Source: Gammaproteobacteria bacterium (GTDB lineage Bacteria; Pseudomonadota; Gammaproteobacteria; JAJPIJ01). Taken from it: a stretch of 64,000 nucleotides of DNA. Under the pieces are notes generated by a model that saw nothing but the letters and a program-made list of their open reading frames with translations, did no database searches and was not told where the DNA came from. The stretch is from positions 62,001 to 126,000 of the forward strand of contig JAJVIQ010000005.1 in assembly GCA_022071965.1 (NCBI GenBank). Direction: 5' to 3'. Position numbers and translations under genes: made by a program. Every line of letters starts with the position of its first letter. Position 1 is the first letter of the stretch. Of this stretch, positions 52,282 through 62,231 are shown one piece after another.

Positions 52282-52448
52282 AGCACCACCGATGCCTTTC
52301 GGTTCGGCGGCGCGCCTTCCCCGGTGCGCGGCGTGCGGGCCGGAGCCGCCTGATCATTCGCAATGATCGCGCTGGCGGGTTGCCGATTCTGTGCGCCCCG
52401 GCCGCTGTGCCGGGCCTATTCGGCGCGGGCGTGGGTTATCATCGCCCG

Positions 52449-53351
52449 ATGTCCTTCCCCGCGCTCGAAGTTTTTGTCGGCAATACGCCCCTCGTACGTC
52501 TGCAGCGCCTCCCCGCGGAGTCGGGGGTGCATGCCAGCAACTCCGTGCTCGCCAAGCTGGAGGGCAACAACCCTGCCGGGTCGGTCAAGGATCGGCCCGC
52601 TCTGTCGATGATCCGGCGCGCGCAGGAGCGCGGAGACATCCGGCCCGGCGACACGCTCATCGAGGCCACCAGCGGCAACACGGGCATCGCGCTGGCGATG
52701 GCGGCCACGATCATGGGCTACCGCATGGTGCTCGTCATGCCCGAGCACCTCTCGATCGAGCGTCGCCAGACCATGCGCGCCTTCGGCGCCGAGTTGATCC
52801 TGACGCCCCAGAAGGGCGGCATGGAGGCGGCACGCGACCTCTCGGAGAAGATGCGCGATGAAGGCGAAGGCGTCATCCTCGACCAGTTCGCGAACCCGGA
52901 CAATCCGCGCGCACACTACGAGGGCACCGGCCCGGAGATATGGCGCGACACGGAGGGGCGCGTCACCCACTTCGTCTCGTCGATGGGCACCACCGGAACG
53001 ATCATGGGTGTCTCGCGTTTCCTGAAGGAGAAGAACCCGGCCATCCGGATCATCGGCTGCCATCCCGCGGAGGGATCGCAGATACCCGGAATCCGCAAGT
53101 GGCCGGAGGCCTATCTGCCGAGGATATTCGACCGCACGCGCGTGGACCGGATCGAGGAGGTGTGCCAGGCTGATGCGGAGGACATGACCCGGCGGCTGGC
53201 GCGCGACGAGGGGATCTTCGCCGGCATCTCCTCCGGCGGCGCGGCGGCGGTGGCACTGCGCATCGCGCGCGAGCTTCGGGATGCCGTCGTCGTGACAATC
53301 ATCTGCGACCGCGGCGATCGCTATCTTTCCACGGGTGTGTTTCCTGCCTGA
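52449..53351 (+). CDS. cysM: Cysteine synthase B
   Basis: A PLP enzyme forming cysteine from O-acetylserine and sulfide or thiosulfate. It has 300 residues. The PLP lysine is in NPAGSVKDRPALSM, the phosphate loop in TSGNTGIALAMAA, and SSMGTTGTIMGVSRFL and GISSGGAA follow. The N terminus with NTPLVRLQRLP matches CysM rather than CysK. The frame is open upstream through rimI; the ATG at 52449 is the natural start. Confidence 0.95.
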   Translation: MSFPALEVFVGNTPLVRLQRLPAESGVHASNSVLAKLEGNNPAGSVKDRPALSMIRRAQERGDIRPGDTLIEATSGNTGIALAMAATIMGYRMVLVMPEHLSIERRQTMRAFGAELILTPQKGGMEAARDLSEKMRDEGEGVILDQFANPDNPRAHYEGTGPEIWRDTEGRVTHFVSSMGTTGTIMGVSRFLKEKNPAIRIIGCHPAEGSQIPGIRKWPEAYLPRIFDRTRVDRIEEVCQADAEDMTRRLARDEGIFAGISSGGAAAVALRIARELRDAVVVTIICDRGDRYLSTGVFPA

Positions 53352-53366
53352 CGACCCGTCCGGGCC

Positions 53367-55469
53367 ATGTCGACGCGCACGGCGGCAATGTTCGTGTTGC
53401 TGTACGGCATCTCGGCGGCGGCCAACGGAGCGGAGGCGACGCTGGAGCTGGGCAAGGTCGAGCTCCCTGGTGGCGTGGCCAGCAAGGTCCACGCACGGAT
53501 CCGGTGGGACAGCGCCGATCGCATGCAACTGACGCTGAATCTCGGCGAGGTCCGTGTCGGTGAAAGGCGGCTGCAGGATCTGCGCGTCGCCTGCGAAGAG
53601 GCGCTGTGGACGGGGGCCGAGTTGAGCTGCACCGGCGGCCGGCTGAGTCTTGCCGGGACGCCGTCGCTGACGGTGATCGACGGCATTGACATACGGTACC
53701 GCACCGCCGACGGTGCGCTGCGCGTGGAATCACGGGCGACGCGCATCGGCGGCGGCATGGCCGATATCGACATTACCGGTGTCGCCGGCCATTGGCGTGG
53801 CCGCGTGCAGACACGCGCGACGGACCTCGCGATGCTCGAGCCGCTGCTGGATCGCCTGCAGATGATGCCCGAGGGCTATACCGATCTCGCGGGCAAGGTC
53901 GACGTGCGCGGCGAGTTCCAGGCCGCCGCCGGGCGCCTCGTGAGCGCCGGCATCCTGATCGACGGAAAGGCCCTGAGCTTTGCCGGCCGCCACATTGCCG
54001 ATCACGCCGATCTGCATCTGGAGTCTCGACTTGCGCAGCGGGGCGGGACCGCGGTGGTGACGGGAAGCGCCGAGCTGCGCTCCGGGGCGATATACATCGA
54101 GCCCGGATGGAGCACGGGCGAGTACACGCCGGGGATCACCCTGGAGACCACGGCCGAGCCCGTCACCGCGCACTGGGCACTGCGCCGCGACGGGCAGTCC
54201 GGCACGCTTCGGATCGACGGTTTCGAGCTCGCGCAGCCGGGCGTGGCCACCCTTGCTATCGATGGCGGCATCGCCCTCGCCCCGGATACCCCGTCACCGG
54301 CGCTGCACCTTCGGTTGTACGCGGCGGACATGCGCCAGCTCTACGAGCAGCACGTCAAATCACACTGCGCGCATATCCCCGCGCTCTGCGGCATGGAATT
54401 CCAGGGCGGCGTCGATCTTGCCGTGACCTGGGGCGGTGAGGGCATCACCGACATGGACCTGCGGTTTCACGACGTCTATGCGGACGACGATCGCCAGCGA
54501 TTCCGGATCGCCGCGTTGAACGGCGATCTCGTGCTCGACAGCGGCGAAAACACGATCGCCTCGACCCTGAAATGGGCGAGCGCCGGCTGGCAGCGTCTGG
54601 ATTTCGGTCCCGGCAGCGTCGGCATGATCTCCTCGCACCGCTCGATTAGGGTCACGCGATGGAGCGACGTGGAGATACTCGGCGGCACCTTCAAGGTGGA
54701 CAGGCTGGAGATCGCCGACGTCGGCACCGGCAATTTCGGGGTCGACGTAGGGGGTGTGCTCACCCCCATACCGATGCAGGAATTCTCCCAGGCGATGGGT
54801 TGGCCGATCATGAACGGTACCCTCTCCGGCGTCATTCCCGGGCTGAAGTACCGTCGCGGTCTGCTCACGCTCGAGGGCGACCTGCTGGTGCGTGTCTTCG
54901 ACGGCAGAGTCGTGGTACGGGGCCTGAGGATCGAGGATCCGTTCGGTCCGTCCCCCGTGCTCATGACGGACATGGACGTGAAGGGCATCGATCTGGAACA
55001 ACTCACCGGCGCGTTCTCGTTTGGCAGGATCCAGGGCACGCTGGAGGGGGAGGTGCGGGGCCTGCGCCTCGAGAACTGGCAGCCGACGGCCTTCGACGGC
55101 TACCTGCAGAATCCCGCCGCGGACGACAGGCGGCATCGCATCAGTCAAAAGGCCGTCGACAATCTGAGCGCAATCGGCGGAGGAGGCATCGGGGGTGCCT
55201 TGTCGCGCGGCTTCCTGAGCATCTTCAAGGATTATTCCTACGACCGGCTGGGCCTGCACTGCCGGTTGAGCAACGGCGTCTGCGCCATGAAGGGCGTTGC
55301 GCCGGCGGAAAACGGCTTTTACATTGTCACGCGCGGGGGGCTGCTGCCGCCGTGGATAGATGTGAAGGGCTCGGGCGACGTGCTCGGAGACGGCCGTTAC
55401 GGGGTGGCGTGGAGTGACATACTGCTGGGATTTAAACGCATCAACAGCGGTCAAATGCGACTGCACTAG
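53367..55469 (+). CDS. YdbH-like large exported protein (AsmA-like superfamily)
   Basis: A 700-residue envelope protein with a signal peptide/anchor (about 1-22) and then almost entirely beta structure. YdbH/TamB/YhdP-like proteins bridge the periplasm and are implicated in phospholipid transport to the outer membrane. Supporting features are repeated two-strand units, the MNGTLSGVIPGLKYRRGLLT segment, ISQKAVDNLSAIGGGG and the C-terminal FYIVTRGGLLPPWIDVKG. The next gene encodes a YdbL (DUF1318) protein, as in the E. coli ydbH-ynbE-ydbL cluster. It is shorter than E. coli YdbH (about 880). It starts 15 bases after cysM. Confidence 0.65.
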   Translation: MSTRTAAMFVLLYGISAAANGAEATLELGKVELPGGVASKVHARIRWDSADRMQLTLNLGEVRVGERRLQDLRVACEEALWTGAELSCTGGRLSLAGTPSLTVIDGIDIRYRTADGALRVESRATRIGGGMADIDITGVAGHWRGRVQTRATDLAMLEPLLDRLQMMPEGYTDLAGKVDVRGEFQAAAGRLVSAGILIDGKALSFAGRHIADHADLHLESRLAQRGGTAVVTGSAELRSGAIYIEPGWSTGEYTPGITLETTAEPVTAHWALRRDGQSGTLRIDGFELAQPGVATLAIDGGIALAPDTPSPALHLRLYAADMRQLYEQHVKSHCAHIPALCGMEFQGGVDLAVTWGGEGITDMDLRFHDVYADDDRQRFRIAALNGDLVLDSGENTIASTLKWASAGWQRLDFGPGSVGMISSHRSIRVTRWSDVEILGGTFKVDRLEIADVGTGNFGVDVGGVLTPIPMQEFSQAMGWPIMNGTLSGVIPGLKYRRGLLTLEGDLLVRVFDGRVVVRGLRIEDPFGPSPVLMTDMDVKGIDLEQLTGAFSFGRIQGTLEGEVRGLRLENWQPTAFDGYLQNPAADDRRHRISQKAVDNLSAIGGGGIGGALSRGFLSIFKDYSYDRLGLHCRLSNGVCAMKGVAPAENGFYIVTRGGLLPPWIDVKGSGDVLGDGRYGVAWSDILLGFKRINSGQMRLH

Positions 55470-55553
55470 TCGATATGCGGGCGCGGGTTAAGCGAACGTT
55501 CAGCGGGCGGGTAGGCCGGAGCGGAATACACAGGTAGCGGAGGTCGCGTAAAG

Positions 55554-56180
55554 ATGAAAATACTCTTGCGTGGTGCGGTGCTGGTACTGGGCGGGTTTCT
55601 GTTCGCCTGCGTAACCGTCAACGTCTATTTCCCCGCGGCTGCCGTCGAGCAGGCCGCCGATCGCATCGTCAAGGAGGTCTATGGCGAGAAGGTCAAGAAC
55701 ATGCAGGAGAACGGCAAGTCTCCCGAGACCGCGCCGCCCGAGGGCAACGAGCAATCCGGGACTCTCGCGCCGATGGCGGCCGTGGCCTACGTGCTGGAGG
55801 CGCTGGTAGCGCCGGCCTACGCGCAGCAGCCGGATATCAACATCGATTCGCCGGCGATCAACAGGCTCAAGGCGGGCATGCAGGCACGCCACGCCAGGCT
55901 GATCCCGTTCTACAACGCCGGTGCGATCGGCCTGGGCTCCACCGGGCTGCTGGTGGTGCGCGACGCCAAGGCGATCTCGCTGAAGGACCGCGGCGCCGTG
56001 CAGGCGCTGGTGGCCGAGGAGAACAAGGATCGCAACGCGCTGTACAGCGAGATAGCGGGCGAGAACGGGCATCCGGAGTGGGAACCACAGATCCGGACGA
56101 TCTTCGACAAACGCTGGGTGGCGAACGCGCCGTCGGGCTGGTGGTTCCAGAACGCCGACGGTCGGTGGGTGCAGAAGTGA
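55554..56180 (+). CDS. YdbL-type DUF1318 lipoprotein
   Basis: A 208-residue envelope protein. A hydrophobic signal ends in LFAC with C19 as a plausible lipidation site. CVTVNVYFPAAAVEQAADRI is the DUF1318 start. A low-complexity linker (about 55-95) is followed by DINIDSPAINRLKAGMQARH and a C-terminal PSGWWFQNADGRWVQK. In E. coli, YnbE (lipoprotein) and YdbL act with YdbH; here no separate ynbE is present and this protein itself carries the lipobox. GGAGGT precedes the ATG. Confidence 0.82.
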   Translation: MKILLRGAVLVLGGFLFACVTVNVYFPAAAVEQAADRIVKEVYGEKVKNMQENGKSPETAPPEGNEQSGTLAPMAAVAYVLEALVAPAYAQQPDINIDSPAINRLKAGMQARHARLIPFYNAGAIGLGSTGLLVVRDAKAISLKDRGAVQALVAEENKDRNALYSEIAGENGHPEWEPQIRTIFDKRWVANAPSGWWFQNADGRWVQK

Positions 56181-56315
56181 CGGGCGATCGAAGGCTCGCC
56201 ACGAGCGATCCGGCGTGACGCCGGGCCGATACTGACGGCGGTCGCGTGTCCGCGCGCGGCTCCGCGGGGTCCGCGCAGCATCCGCCGGCCCCGCGGATCG
56301 CGTAAGATCCCGCGC

Positions 56316-57092
56316 GTGAACATCCTCGTCTTCGATATCGAGACCGTGCCGGATGTCGAGGCAGGGCGCCGGCAGTACCGCCTGGAGGGATTGAGCGACA
56401 CGGACGTGGCGAACACGATGTTCGCCAGGCGCCGGCAGGAGACCGGCGGCACCTCGGACTTCCTGCGGCATCATCTGCACCGCATCGTCGCCATATCCGC
56501 CGTCCTGCGCACCGGCGATCGGCTCAACGTCTGGTCGCTCGGCGATATCGGGGCGCCCGAGCAGGAGATCATCAGCCGTTTCTTCGAAGGCATCGAGCGC
56601 TACACGCCGACGCTGGTGTCATGGAACGGTGGCGCCTTTGATCTCCCCGTGCTGCATTACCGCGCCCTCCTGCACGGCGTGGCCGCGGCACGCTACTGGG
56701 AGACCGGGGAGGACGACACGAGTTTTCGCTACAACAACTATCTCAGCCGTTACCACTGGCGGCACCTCGATCTGATGGACGTGATCGCCGGCTACCAGAC
56801 CCGTGCCGTCGCCCCGCTCGACGAGGTCGCCACCCTGCTCGGACTGCCCGGCAAGCTCGGCATGCACGGCAGCCGTGTGTGGGAGCAATTCCAGCGCGGC
56901 GATCTGCAGGGGATACGCGACTATTGCGAGACCGACGTCATCAACACGTATCTCATCTATCTGCGCTTCGAATTGATGCGCGCGCGCTTGAGCCGCGATG
57001 CCCATGAGCGCGAATGCGGGCGCATGCGCGAGTATCTTCGCAGCGAGCAGCGGCCGCACTTCCGGGCGTACCTCGATGCCTGGCGGGAGTAG
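56316..57092 (+). CDS. PolB-like 3'-5' exonuclease (DEDD superfamily)
   Basis: A 258-residue stand-alone exonuclease of the predicted PolB-like 3'-5' exonuclease family. Exo I is VFDIETVPD (D7, E9), Exo II SWNGGAFDLPVLHYRA, and Exo III DYCETDVINTYLI. It probably degrades DNA or RNA ends in repair. The start is GTG at 56316. It lies 7 bases upstream of rlmD. Confidence 0.87.
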   Translation: MNILVFDIETVPDVEAGRRQYRLEGLSDTDVANTMFARRRQETGGTSDFLRHHLHRIVAISAVLRTGDRLNVWSLGDIGAPEQEIISRFFEGIERYTPTLVSWNGGAFDLPVLHYRALLHGVAAARYWETGEDDTSFRYNNYLSRYHWRHLDLMDVIAGYQTRAVAPLDEVATLLGLPGKLGMHGSRVWEQFQRGDLQGIRDYCETDVINTYLIYLRFELMRARLSRDAHERECGRMREYLRSEQRPHFRAYLDAWRE

Positions 57093-57099
57093 CCCGCCC

Positions 57100-58413
57100 G
57101 TGTCCGGACGATCGGTGCCGCGGCCGCGGTCCGGGCCGGTCGACCTCGACATCGAGTCCCTGTCGCACGAGGGACGCGGCGTCGCGCGCCACGACGGCAA
57201 GACGGTGTTCGTCGACAACGCGCTGCCGGGCGAGCTGGTCTCCGCGCGGATCGTGCGCCGGCACGGCCGATACGATGAGGCGATCGCCGAGCACATCCTG
57301 CGGCCATCGCCCGAACGCGCGATTCCAGGCTGCGAGCACTTCGGCGTGTGCGGAGGCTGCAGCCTGCAGCACATGACTCCGGCCGCGCAGCTCGAGCACA
57401 AGCAGCGGATGCTGCTCGAACAGTTGCAGCACCTGGGCCGGGTCGCACCCTCGAAGGTGCTGCCGCCGGTCACCGGGCCGGCGTGGGGTTATCGTCGTCG
57501 TGCACGCCTCGGGCTGCGGCTGGTGCCGAAGAAAGGGGGCGTGCTGGTGGGATTCCGCGAGAAGAGCGGGCGCTACATCGCCGATATCCGACGCTGTCCC
57601 GTGCTGCGGCCCGAGATCGGGGACAATCTGCTCGTCATACGCGACCTCATCGGTGCATTGAGCTGTGCCGATCAGGTTCCGCAGATCGAGGTGGGCGTCG
57701 ATGACGCCGGTCCCGTGCTCACCATCCGCCATCTCCGTCCATTGACAGAGGCGGACGTCGGCCGCCTCGGCGATGCCTCGCGGGAATACGGCTGGCGCAT
57801 CTATCTGCAGCCCGGGGGCGTCGACAGCGTGCGACCCCTCAGCGCCGGGCAGCAGCCCCTGTCTTTCGCAGCGCCCCGCCACGATGTGCGCCTGCAGCAC
57901 GAACCGCTCGACTTCATACAGATCAATGGTGCCGTCAATCTCGCCGTCATCGATGCCGTCGTGGCGCTGCTCGAGTTGCGTCCCGATGACAGGGTGCTGG
58001 ATCTGTTCTGCGGACTCGGCAACTTCACCCTGCCGATTGCGCGCCGGATCGCCTGGGCGATCGGCGTGGAGGGGGAGGCCGGACTGGTCACCCGGGCACG
58101 GGCGAATGCGGAGCGCAACGGCATCCATAATGCGGAGTTTCTCGCGGCCGATCTGACCACGGCACGGCCGCCGCAGCGCGCATACAACAAGGTGGTGCTG
58201 GACCCGCCGCGTACCGGCGCCATCGAGATCCTGCGCCGCATGGAAACGCGCGAGGTGGCGATCGTGGTCTATGTCTCCTGCAGTCCCGCCACCCTGGCTC
58301 GCGATGCAGGGGTGCTGGTTCGGGAACACGGCTTCCGGCTGGCAAAGGCGGGTGTCATGGACATGTTTCCGCATACGGCCCACGTCGAATCGCTGGCGCT
58401 GTTCGTGCGCTGA
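57100..58413 (+). CDS. rlmD: 23S rRNA (uracil1939-C5)-methyltransferase
   Basis: RlmD methylates U1939 of 23S rRNA with SAM. It has a TRAM domain (LDIESLSHEGRGVARHDGKT), a [4Fe-4S] site (CEHFGVCGGC plus a later RRCPVL), SAM loop VLDLFCGLGNFTLPIAR and a catalytic Cys in YVSCSPATLARD. From the GTG at 57100 the protein is 437 residues, which matches the family; a longer ATG start at 57076 would overlap the upstream gene by 17 bases and cannot be excluded. Confidence 0.94.
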   Translation: MSGRSVPRPRSGPVDLDIESLSHEGRGVARHDGKTVFVDNALPGELVSARIVRRHGRYDEAIAEHILRPSPERAIPGCEHFGVCGGCSLQHMTPAAQLEHKQRMLLEQLQHLGRVAPSKVLPPVTGPAWGYRRRARLGLRLVPKKGGVLVGFREKSGRYIADIRRCPVLRPEIGDNLLVIRDLIGALSCADQVPQIEVGVDDAGPVLTIRHLRPLTEADVGRLGDASREYGWRIYLQPGGVDSVRPLSAGQQPLSFAAPRHDVRLQHEPLDFIQINGAVNLAVIDAVVALLELRPDDRVLDLFCGLGNFTLPIARRIAWAIGVEGEAGLVTRARANAERNGIHNAEFLAADLTTARPPQRAYNKVVLDPPRTGAIEILRRMETREVAIVVYVSCSPATLARDAGVLVREHGFRLAKAGVMDMFPHTAHVESLALFVR

Positions 58414-58585
58414 GAGGCGTCCCGGGGCCGGTGCCAAGGCCTCGATCCGGCAGCAGAAGAGCGGGCGAACTGCCCGGATCTCACGAACATCTCCTGGCCC
58501 GCGGGCATCCTGCCGATGCTCGCTCGGTCTCCGTTCCGTTCAGCTATGGCGCCTCGACCGTGGTGGTCCATCATTTGCAGGCTGA

Positions 58586-61366
58586 ATGGCTTCAGACGCC
58601 ACCTCGCCCATGACAGAATCCACTCCCAGACCCGCCGCCATCACCACGAGCGCGGCACCGCCGGCCTCGACCGAGGGCAGCTGGATGCGCCTTGTCGTGG
58701 GCGCGGTGCTCGCCTGGATCGGCATCCGCCTGTTTCTCATGCTGGCGCCCATCGGGAACGAGTTCATCGCCAAATGGATAGGATGGTACGACTTCCCGCT
58801 CGGCCCGCTCGTCGTATTCCTCTGCTACCGCGTCTGCAGATCGCCGAACATCGACGTCCGGTCGCGGCGCGGATGGCTGATAATCGGACTGTCCTACCTC
58901 ACGTACTGGCTGGGCAACTGCACCTGGAATACCTTCGAGGTGATCCTCGAGATCGAGCCCTTCCCCTCGATCGCCGACGTCTTCTTCCTGTCGATGTACC
59001 CGCTCATGTTCATCGGGCTGCTCATGCTATCCGAGCCCCTGAACAGCCGCCGGGAGAAAATAAAGTTCTCGCTGGACATCGCGACCATCATGGTGGCCGC
59101 GAGCGCCTTCATGATGTATTTCATAGTCGCGCGCGTCGAGCACGACCCGGAGACCGCGCTGTGGGAGACCGCCATCCTGATGGCCTATCCGGTGGGCGAT
59201 ATCCTGATTGCCTTCGGTGTCGTCTCCGTGCTGCTCCGCCGCCGTTCCTCCGGGGCGATGAATCCGGTCTCCCTGCTGCTGGTGTCGCAGGCCGCGATGT
59301 TCGCCGCGGACATGTTCTTCTTCGTGCAATCGCTCGATGGTACCTACCAGACCGGAGGCATACCCGACCTGTGCTTCCTGCTCTCCTGGGCGCTGATGAT
59401 CCTCGCCTGTTATCTGCAGGTCCTGCATGGCGCGCAGGCTGCGCAACGACCGGATTCGGAGCGGCCTTACCCGTACAGGTTGTCGCCCTACATTGCGGTC
59501 ATCGCCGGCTACGGTCTGCTGGTGTTCGATCACATCACCCACAACGAGCGCGTCGGCAGCATTCCGCTGCCCACCGCGCTGCTGCTCACCTCGCTGGTGA
59601 TCATCCGGCAGGTATTCGCGGCCCGCGAACTGGCGCAACTGCACGCCTCGCAGGCCGAGCGCAAGGCGGAGCAGCGTTTCGCCTCGCTGGTGAAGCACGC
59701 CTCGGACGTGGTGCTGGTGACGGACGTGGAGGGCACGATACGGTTCGCCACGCGCTCCATCGAGCGCATGCTCGGTTGGCCGGCCGAGACGATGCCGGGC
59801 TGCAATCTCGCCGTGCTGATGCACCACGAGGACATCCCGACGATGCAGCGCTTCCTGCGGGAGGTCAGCGCCCACAGCGACATCAGCGAACCCATCGAGT
59901 GGCGGGTGCGCAACCGCGACGATGGCTGGCAGTACGTCGAGGTCATCGCCTCGAATCTGGCCAGTGATCCGAACATCGGCGGCCTGGTCCTCAACTGCCG
60001 CGACGTCACCGACAGGCGCGGACTGGAGGATCGTCTGCGGCACATGGCGTTCCATGATCCGCTGACGCTCCTGCCCAATCGCAATCTGTTCAATGACCGG
60101 GTGCAGCAGGCGCTCGACCGCAGCGCGCGTCACAGCGCGAGCGTCGCGGTCATGTTCGTCGACCTCGACAATTTCAAGAACATCAACGACAGCCTCGGCC
60201 ACGAGATGGGCGACAATCTTCTGGTCGCTGTCGCGGAGCGGTTGCGGCGCGTGGTGCGCCCGAGCGACACGGTGGCGCGGCTGGGCGGCGACGAGTTCGC
60301 CGTGCTGCTGGAGGACTTCAAGACCGCCCAGGACCTCTCGGCGCTCGCCGTGCGCATGATCGACTCTCTCAACGTGCCGGTATTCCTGGCGAGCAAGCAC
60401 GTCACGGTTACCGGCAGCATAGGCATCGCGATCGCGGCGGAAGGCGACAAGACCCAGGACATCATGCGCAACGCAGACGTGGCGATGTACCGCGCGAAGG
60501 CGCGCGGCAAGGCGAACTACGAGTTCTTTGAAGCCACCATGCACGCGCAGATCCTCGAGCACATGGAAATGGAGATGGATCTCCGCCGCGCGCTCCAGGC
60601 CGGCGAGTTCGTCGTCCACTACCAGCCGGTCGTGAATCTGCAGAACAACGTGATCGTCGGCGTCGAGGCACTGGTCCGCTGGAATCACCCGCACCGCGGC
60701 CTGGTGTATCCGGGTACGTTCATTGGCGTCGCGGAGGGCAGCGATCTGATCGTCAACCTGGGGCGTTGGGTCCTGTTCGAGGCGTGTGCGCAGGGCAGGC
60801 GATGGCAGGACACTTTCCCATCGGACGTGCTGCAGCACATCTCGGTGAATATCTCGGCCCGCCAGCTGCAGCATGAGGGGTTCGTCGGCGAGATGAAGAC
60901 CATCCTCGCACAGACGGGCGTCCGCCCCGAGTCGGTCGTGCTCGAGATCACCGAAAGCGTGCTGATGCAGAACGTGGAATGGACACGGGAGCGGCTGCGC
61001 GCGCTCAAGGACCTCGGGGTGCGGCTGGCCCTGGACGATTTCGGCACCGGTTACTCGGCCCTGAGCTACCTCCATCAGTTCCCGTTCGACGTCCTCAAGA
61101 TCGATCGTTCCTTCGTGAGCAAGATCAACGACGAGGCCACCAACGACGCACTGGTGCGAACCATCGTTGCGATGGGCTACTCGCTGGGACTGAGCACCGT
61201 GGCCGAGGGCATTGAGAATCTGGGTCAGCTCGCAGAGCTGCGTCGCGTCGGATGTAATGCGGGACAGGGTTTCCTCTTCTCCCAGGCGGCGCCCGCGGAG
61301 GTCATCGGTCGTTTTCTGGCGACGCTGCGGGTAGGGCCGCAACTGACGGTGATCAGCAGCAACTAG
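58586..61366 (+). CDS. Membrane PAS-GGDEF-EAL c-di-GMP protein
   Basis: A 926-residue protein with both c-di-GMP synthesis and degradation domains. About eight N-terminal membrane helices (about 33-345) form an integral sensor. A PAS domain (about 365-485) follows, then GGDEF with intact GGDEF at 567-571 and an RxxD I-site starting at R558, and EAL (about 675-915) with EAL at 694-696, DDFGTGYS and AEGIEN. Both catalytic cores look intact, so it could be a true bifunctional enzyme. The start may be the ATG at 58586 or at 58610. Confidence 0.92.
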   Translation: MASDATSPMTESTPRPAAITTSAAPPASTEGSWMRLVVGAVLAWIGIRLFLMLAPIGNEFIAKWIGWYDFPLGPLVVFLCYRVCRSPNIDVRSRRGWLIIGLSYLTYWLGNCTWNTFEVILEIEPFPSIADVFFLSMYPLMFIGLLMLSEPLNSRREKIKFSLDIATIMVAASAFMMYFIVARVEHDPETALWETAILMAYPVGDILIAFGVVSVLLRRRSSGAMNPVSLLLVSQAAMFAADMFFFVQSLDGTYQTGGIPDLCFLLSWALMILACYLQVLHGAQAAQRPDSERPYPYRLSPYIAVIAGYGLLVFDHITHNERVGSIPLPTALLLTSLVIIRQVFAARELAQLHASQAERKAEQRFASLVKHASDVVLVTDVEGTIRFATRSIERMLGWPAETMPGCNLAVLMHHEDIPTMQRFLREVSAHSDISEPIEWRVRNRDDGWQYVEVIASNLASDPNIGGLVLNCRDVTDRRGLEDRLRHMAFHDPLTLLPNRNLFNDRVQQALDRSARHSASVAVMFVDLDNFKNINDSLGHEMGDNLLVAVAERLRRVVRPSDTVARLGGDEFAVLLEDFKTAQDLSALAVRMIDSLNVPVFLASKHVTVTGSIGIAIAAEGDKTQDIMRNADVAMYRAKARGKANYEFFEATMHAQILEHMEMEMDLRRALQAGEFVVHYQPVVNLQNNVIVGVEALVRWNHPHRGLVYPGTFIGVAEGSDLIVNLGRWVLFEACAQGRRWQDTFPSDVLQHISVNISARQLQHEGFVGEMKTILAQTGVRPESVVLEITESVLMQNVEWTRERLRALKDLGVRLALDDFGTGYSALSYLHQFPFDVLKIDRSFVSKINDEATNDALVRTIVAMGYSLGLSTVAEGIENLGQLAELRRVGCNAGQGFLFSQAAPAEVIGRFLATLRVGPQLTVISSN

Positions 61367-61385
61367 CGCCGACGAGCATGCGCGG

Positions 61386-62222
61386 CTACGCGATGGACCG
61401 GATGTGCGGCCGTCGCGGGAGCATGCCCCTGATCTTGCTCCGCAGCCGGCCGGGGTAGTTCAGCCAGTACTCATCGCCTTCGACGTCCACCTCCTCGATG
61501 CGCGCCACCAGCGGTTTCACGCGGAACGCCGAGATGATGTCCTTCATGGCCGGGATGAATATCTCCTGCGTGAACTGCAGCTCCTTTCCCGACATCTCGA
61601 AGGTTTCCAGCAGGATTGCATGCCGGATGAGCTGCATGGTGAATGCCTTGTAGTAATGCCGGGCGCGGCCGCCGTGCCGCTCGAGCCAGGACGTGGCATC
61701 GAACAGGCCGCCCTGCGCGATCTCCGGGAACTCCTCCAGCAGGAGTTCGTGATGGAATTCGACCAGAGGTTGACCCCACAAGGTGCACACCTCGCCCAGG
61801 GGTTGACCGTCGACACGGGGGAAATCGACGATGTTCAGGTAATCCATGCGGCGGCCGCCGTTGCGCCCGATGCCGCTGAAGAAGCCCATGCGCCCGAGCG
61901 CGCGTTTGCAGTGATTCAATGACACGAACTGGTCGGCGTGGTACTCCCAGATAATCAGGTTCAGGTCGAACTGCCGTGCCAGCGACATGGCCAGATGCAT
62001 CTCGTGATTGGGTGTCGCGACCTGGCGGAACAGGATCGCCGCGCGCTTCTGCCGCATGATCGGCGGCACATCGAGCACTCCGTCGCGATCGAGATCGGGA
62101 AACATCGACATCGCCTGACGCTCTTCGAGCAGGCGCACCGCCTCGTCCAGGGGCGTGTAGATGAAGTCGCGTAGCGCCTGCGGGTCGTTCAGCCTGCCAG
62201 GCGCGGATGTTCGCGTTGTCAT
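61386..62222 (-). CDS. Protein of unknown function, second gene of an unknown operon
   Basis: A 278-residue soluble protein I do not recognise. It has no signal peptide. Notable segments are FPDLDRDGVLDVPP, which looks like a calcium-binding-type acidic loop; LNLIIWEYHADQFVSLNHCK; and a Met/Phe-rich helical C-terminal half (FTMQLIRHAILLETFEM). It starts 9 bases after the membrane protein gene at 62232 and is convergent with the GGDEF-EAL gene (19 bases). The two-gene unit suggests a membrane protein plus cytosolic partner. Confidence 0.72.
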   Translation of the reverse strand: MTTRTSAPGRLNDPQALRDFIYTPLDEAVRLLEERQAMSMFPDLDRDGVLDVPPIMRQKRAAILFRQVATPNHEMHLAMSLARQFDLNLIIWEYHADQFVSLNHCKRALGRMGFFSGIGRNGGRRMDYLNIVDFPRVDGQPLGEVCTLWGQPLVEFHHELLLEEFPEIAQGGLFDATSWLERHGGRARHYYKAFTMQLIRHAILLETFEMSGKELQFTQEIFIPAMKDIISAFRVKPLVARIEEVDVEGDEYWLNYPGRLRSKIRGMLPRRPHIRSIA

Positions 62223-62231
62223 GGTTTCGAG

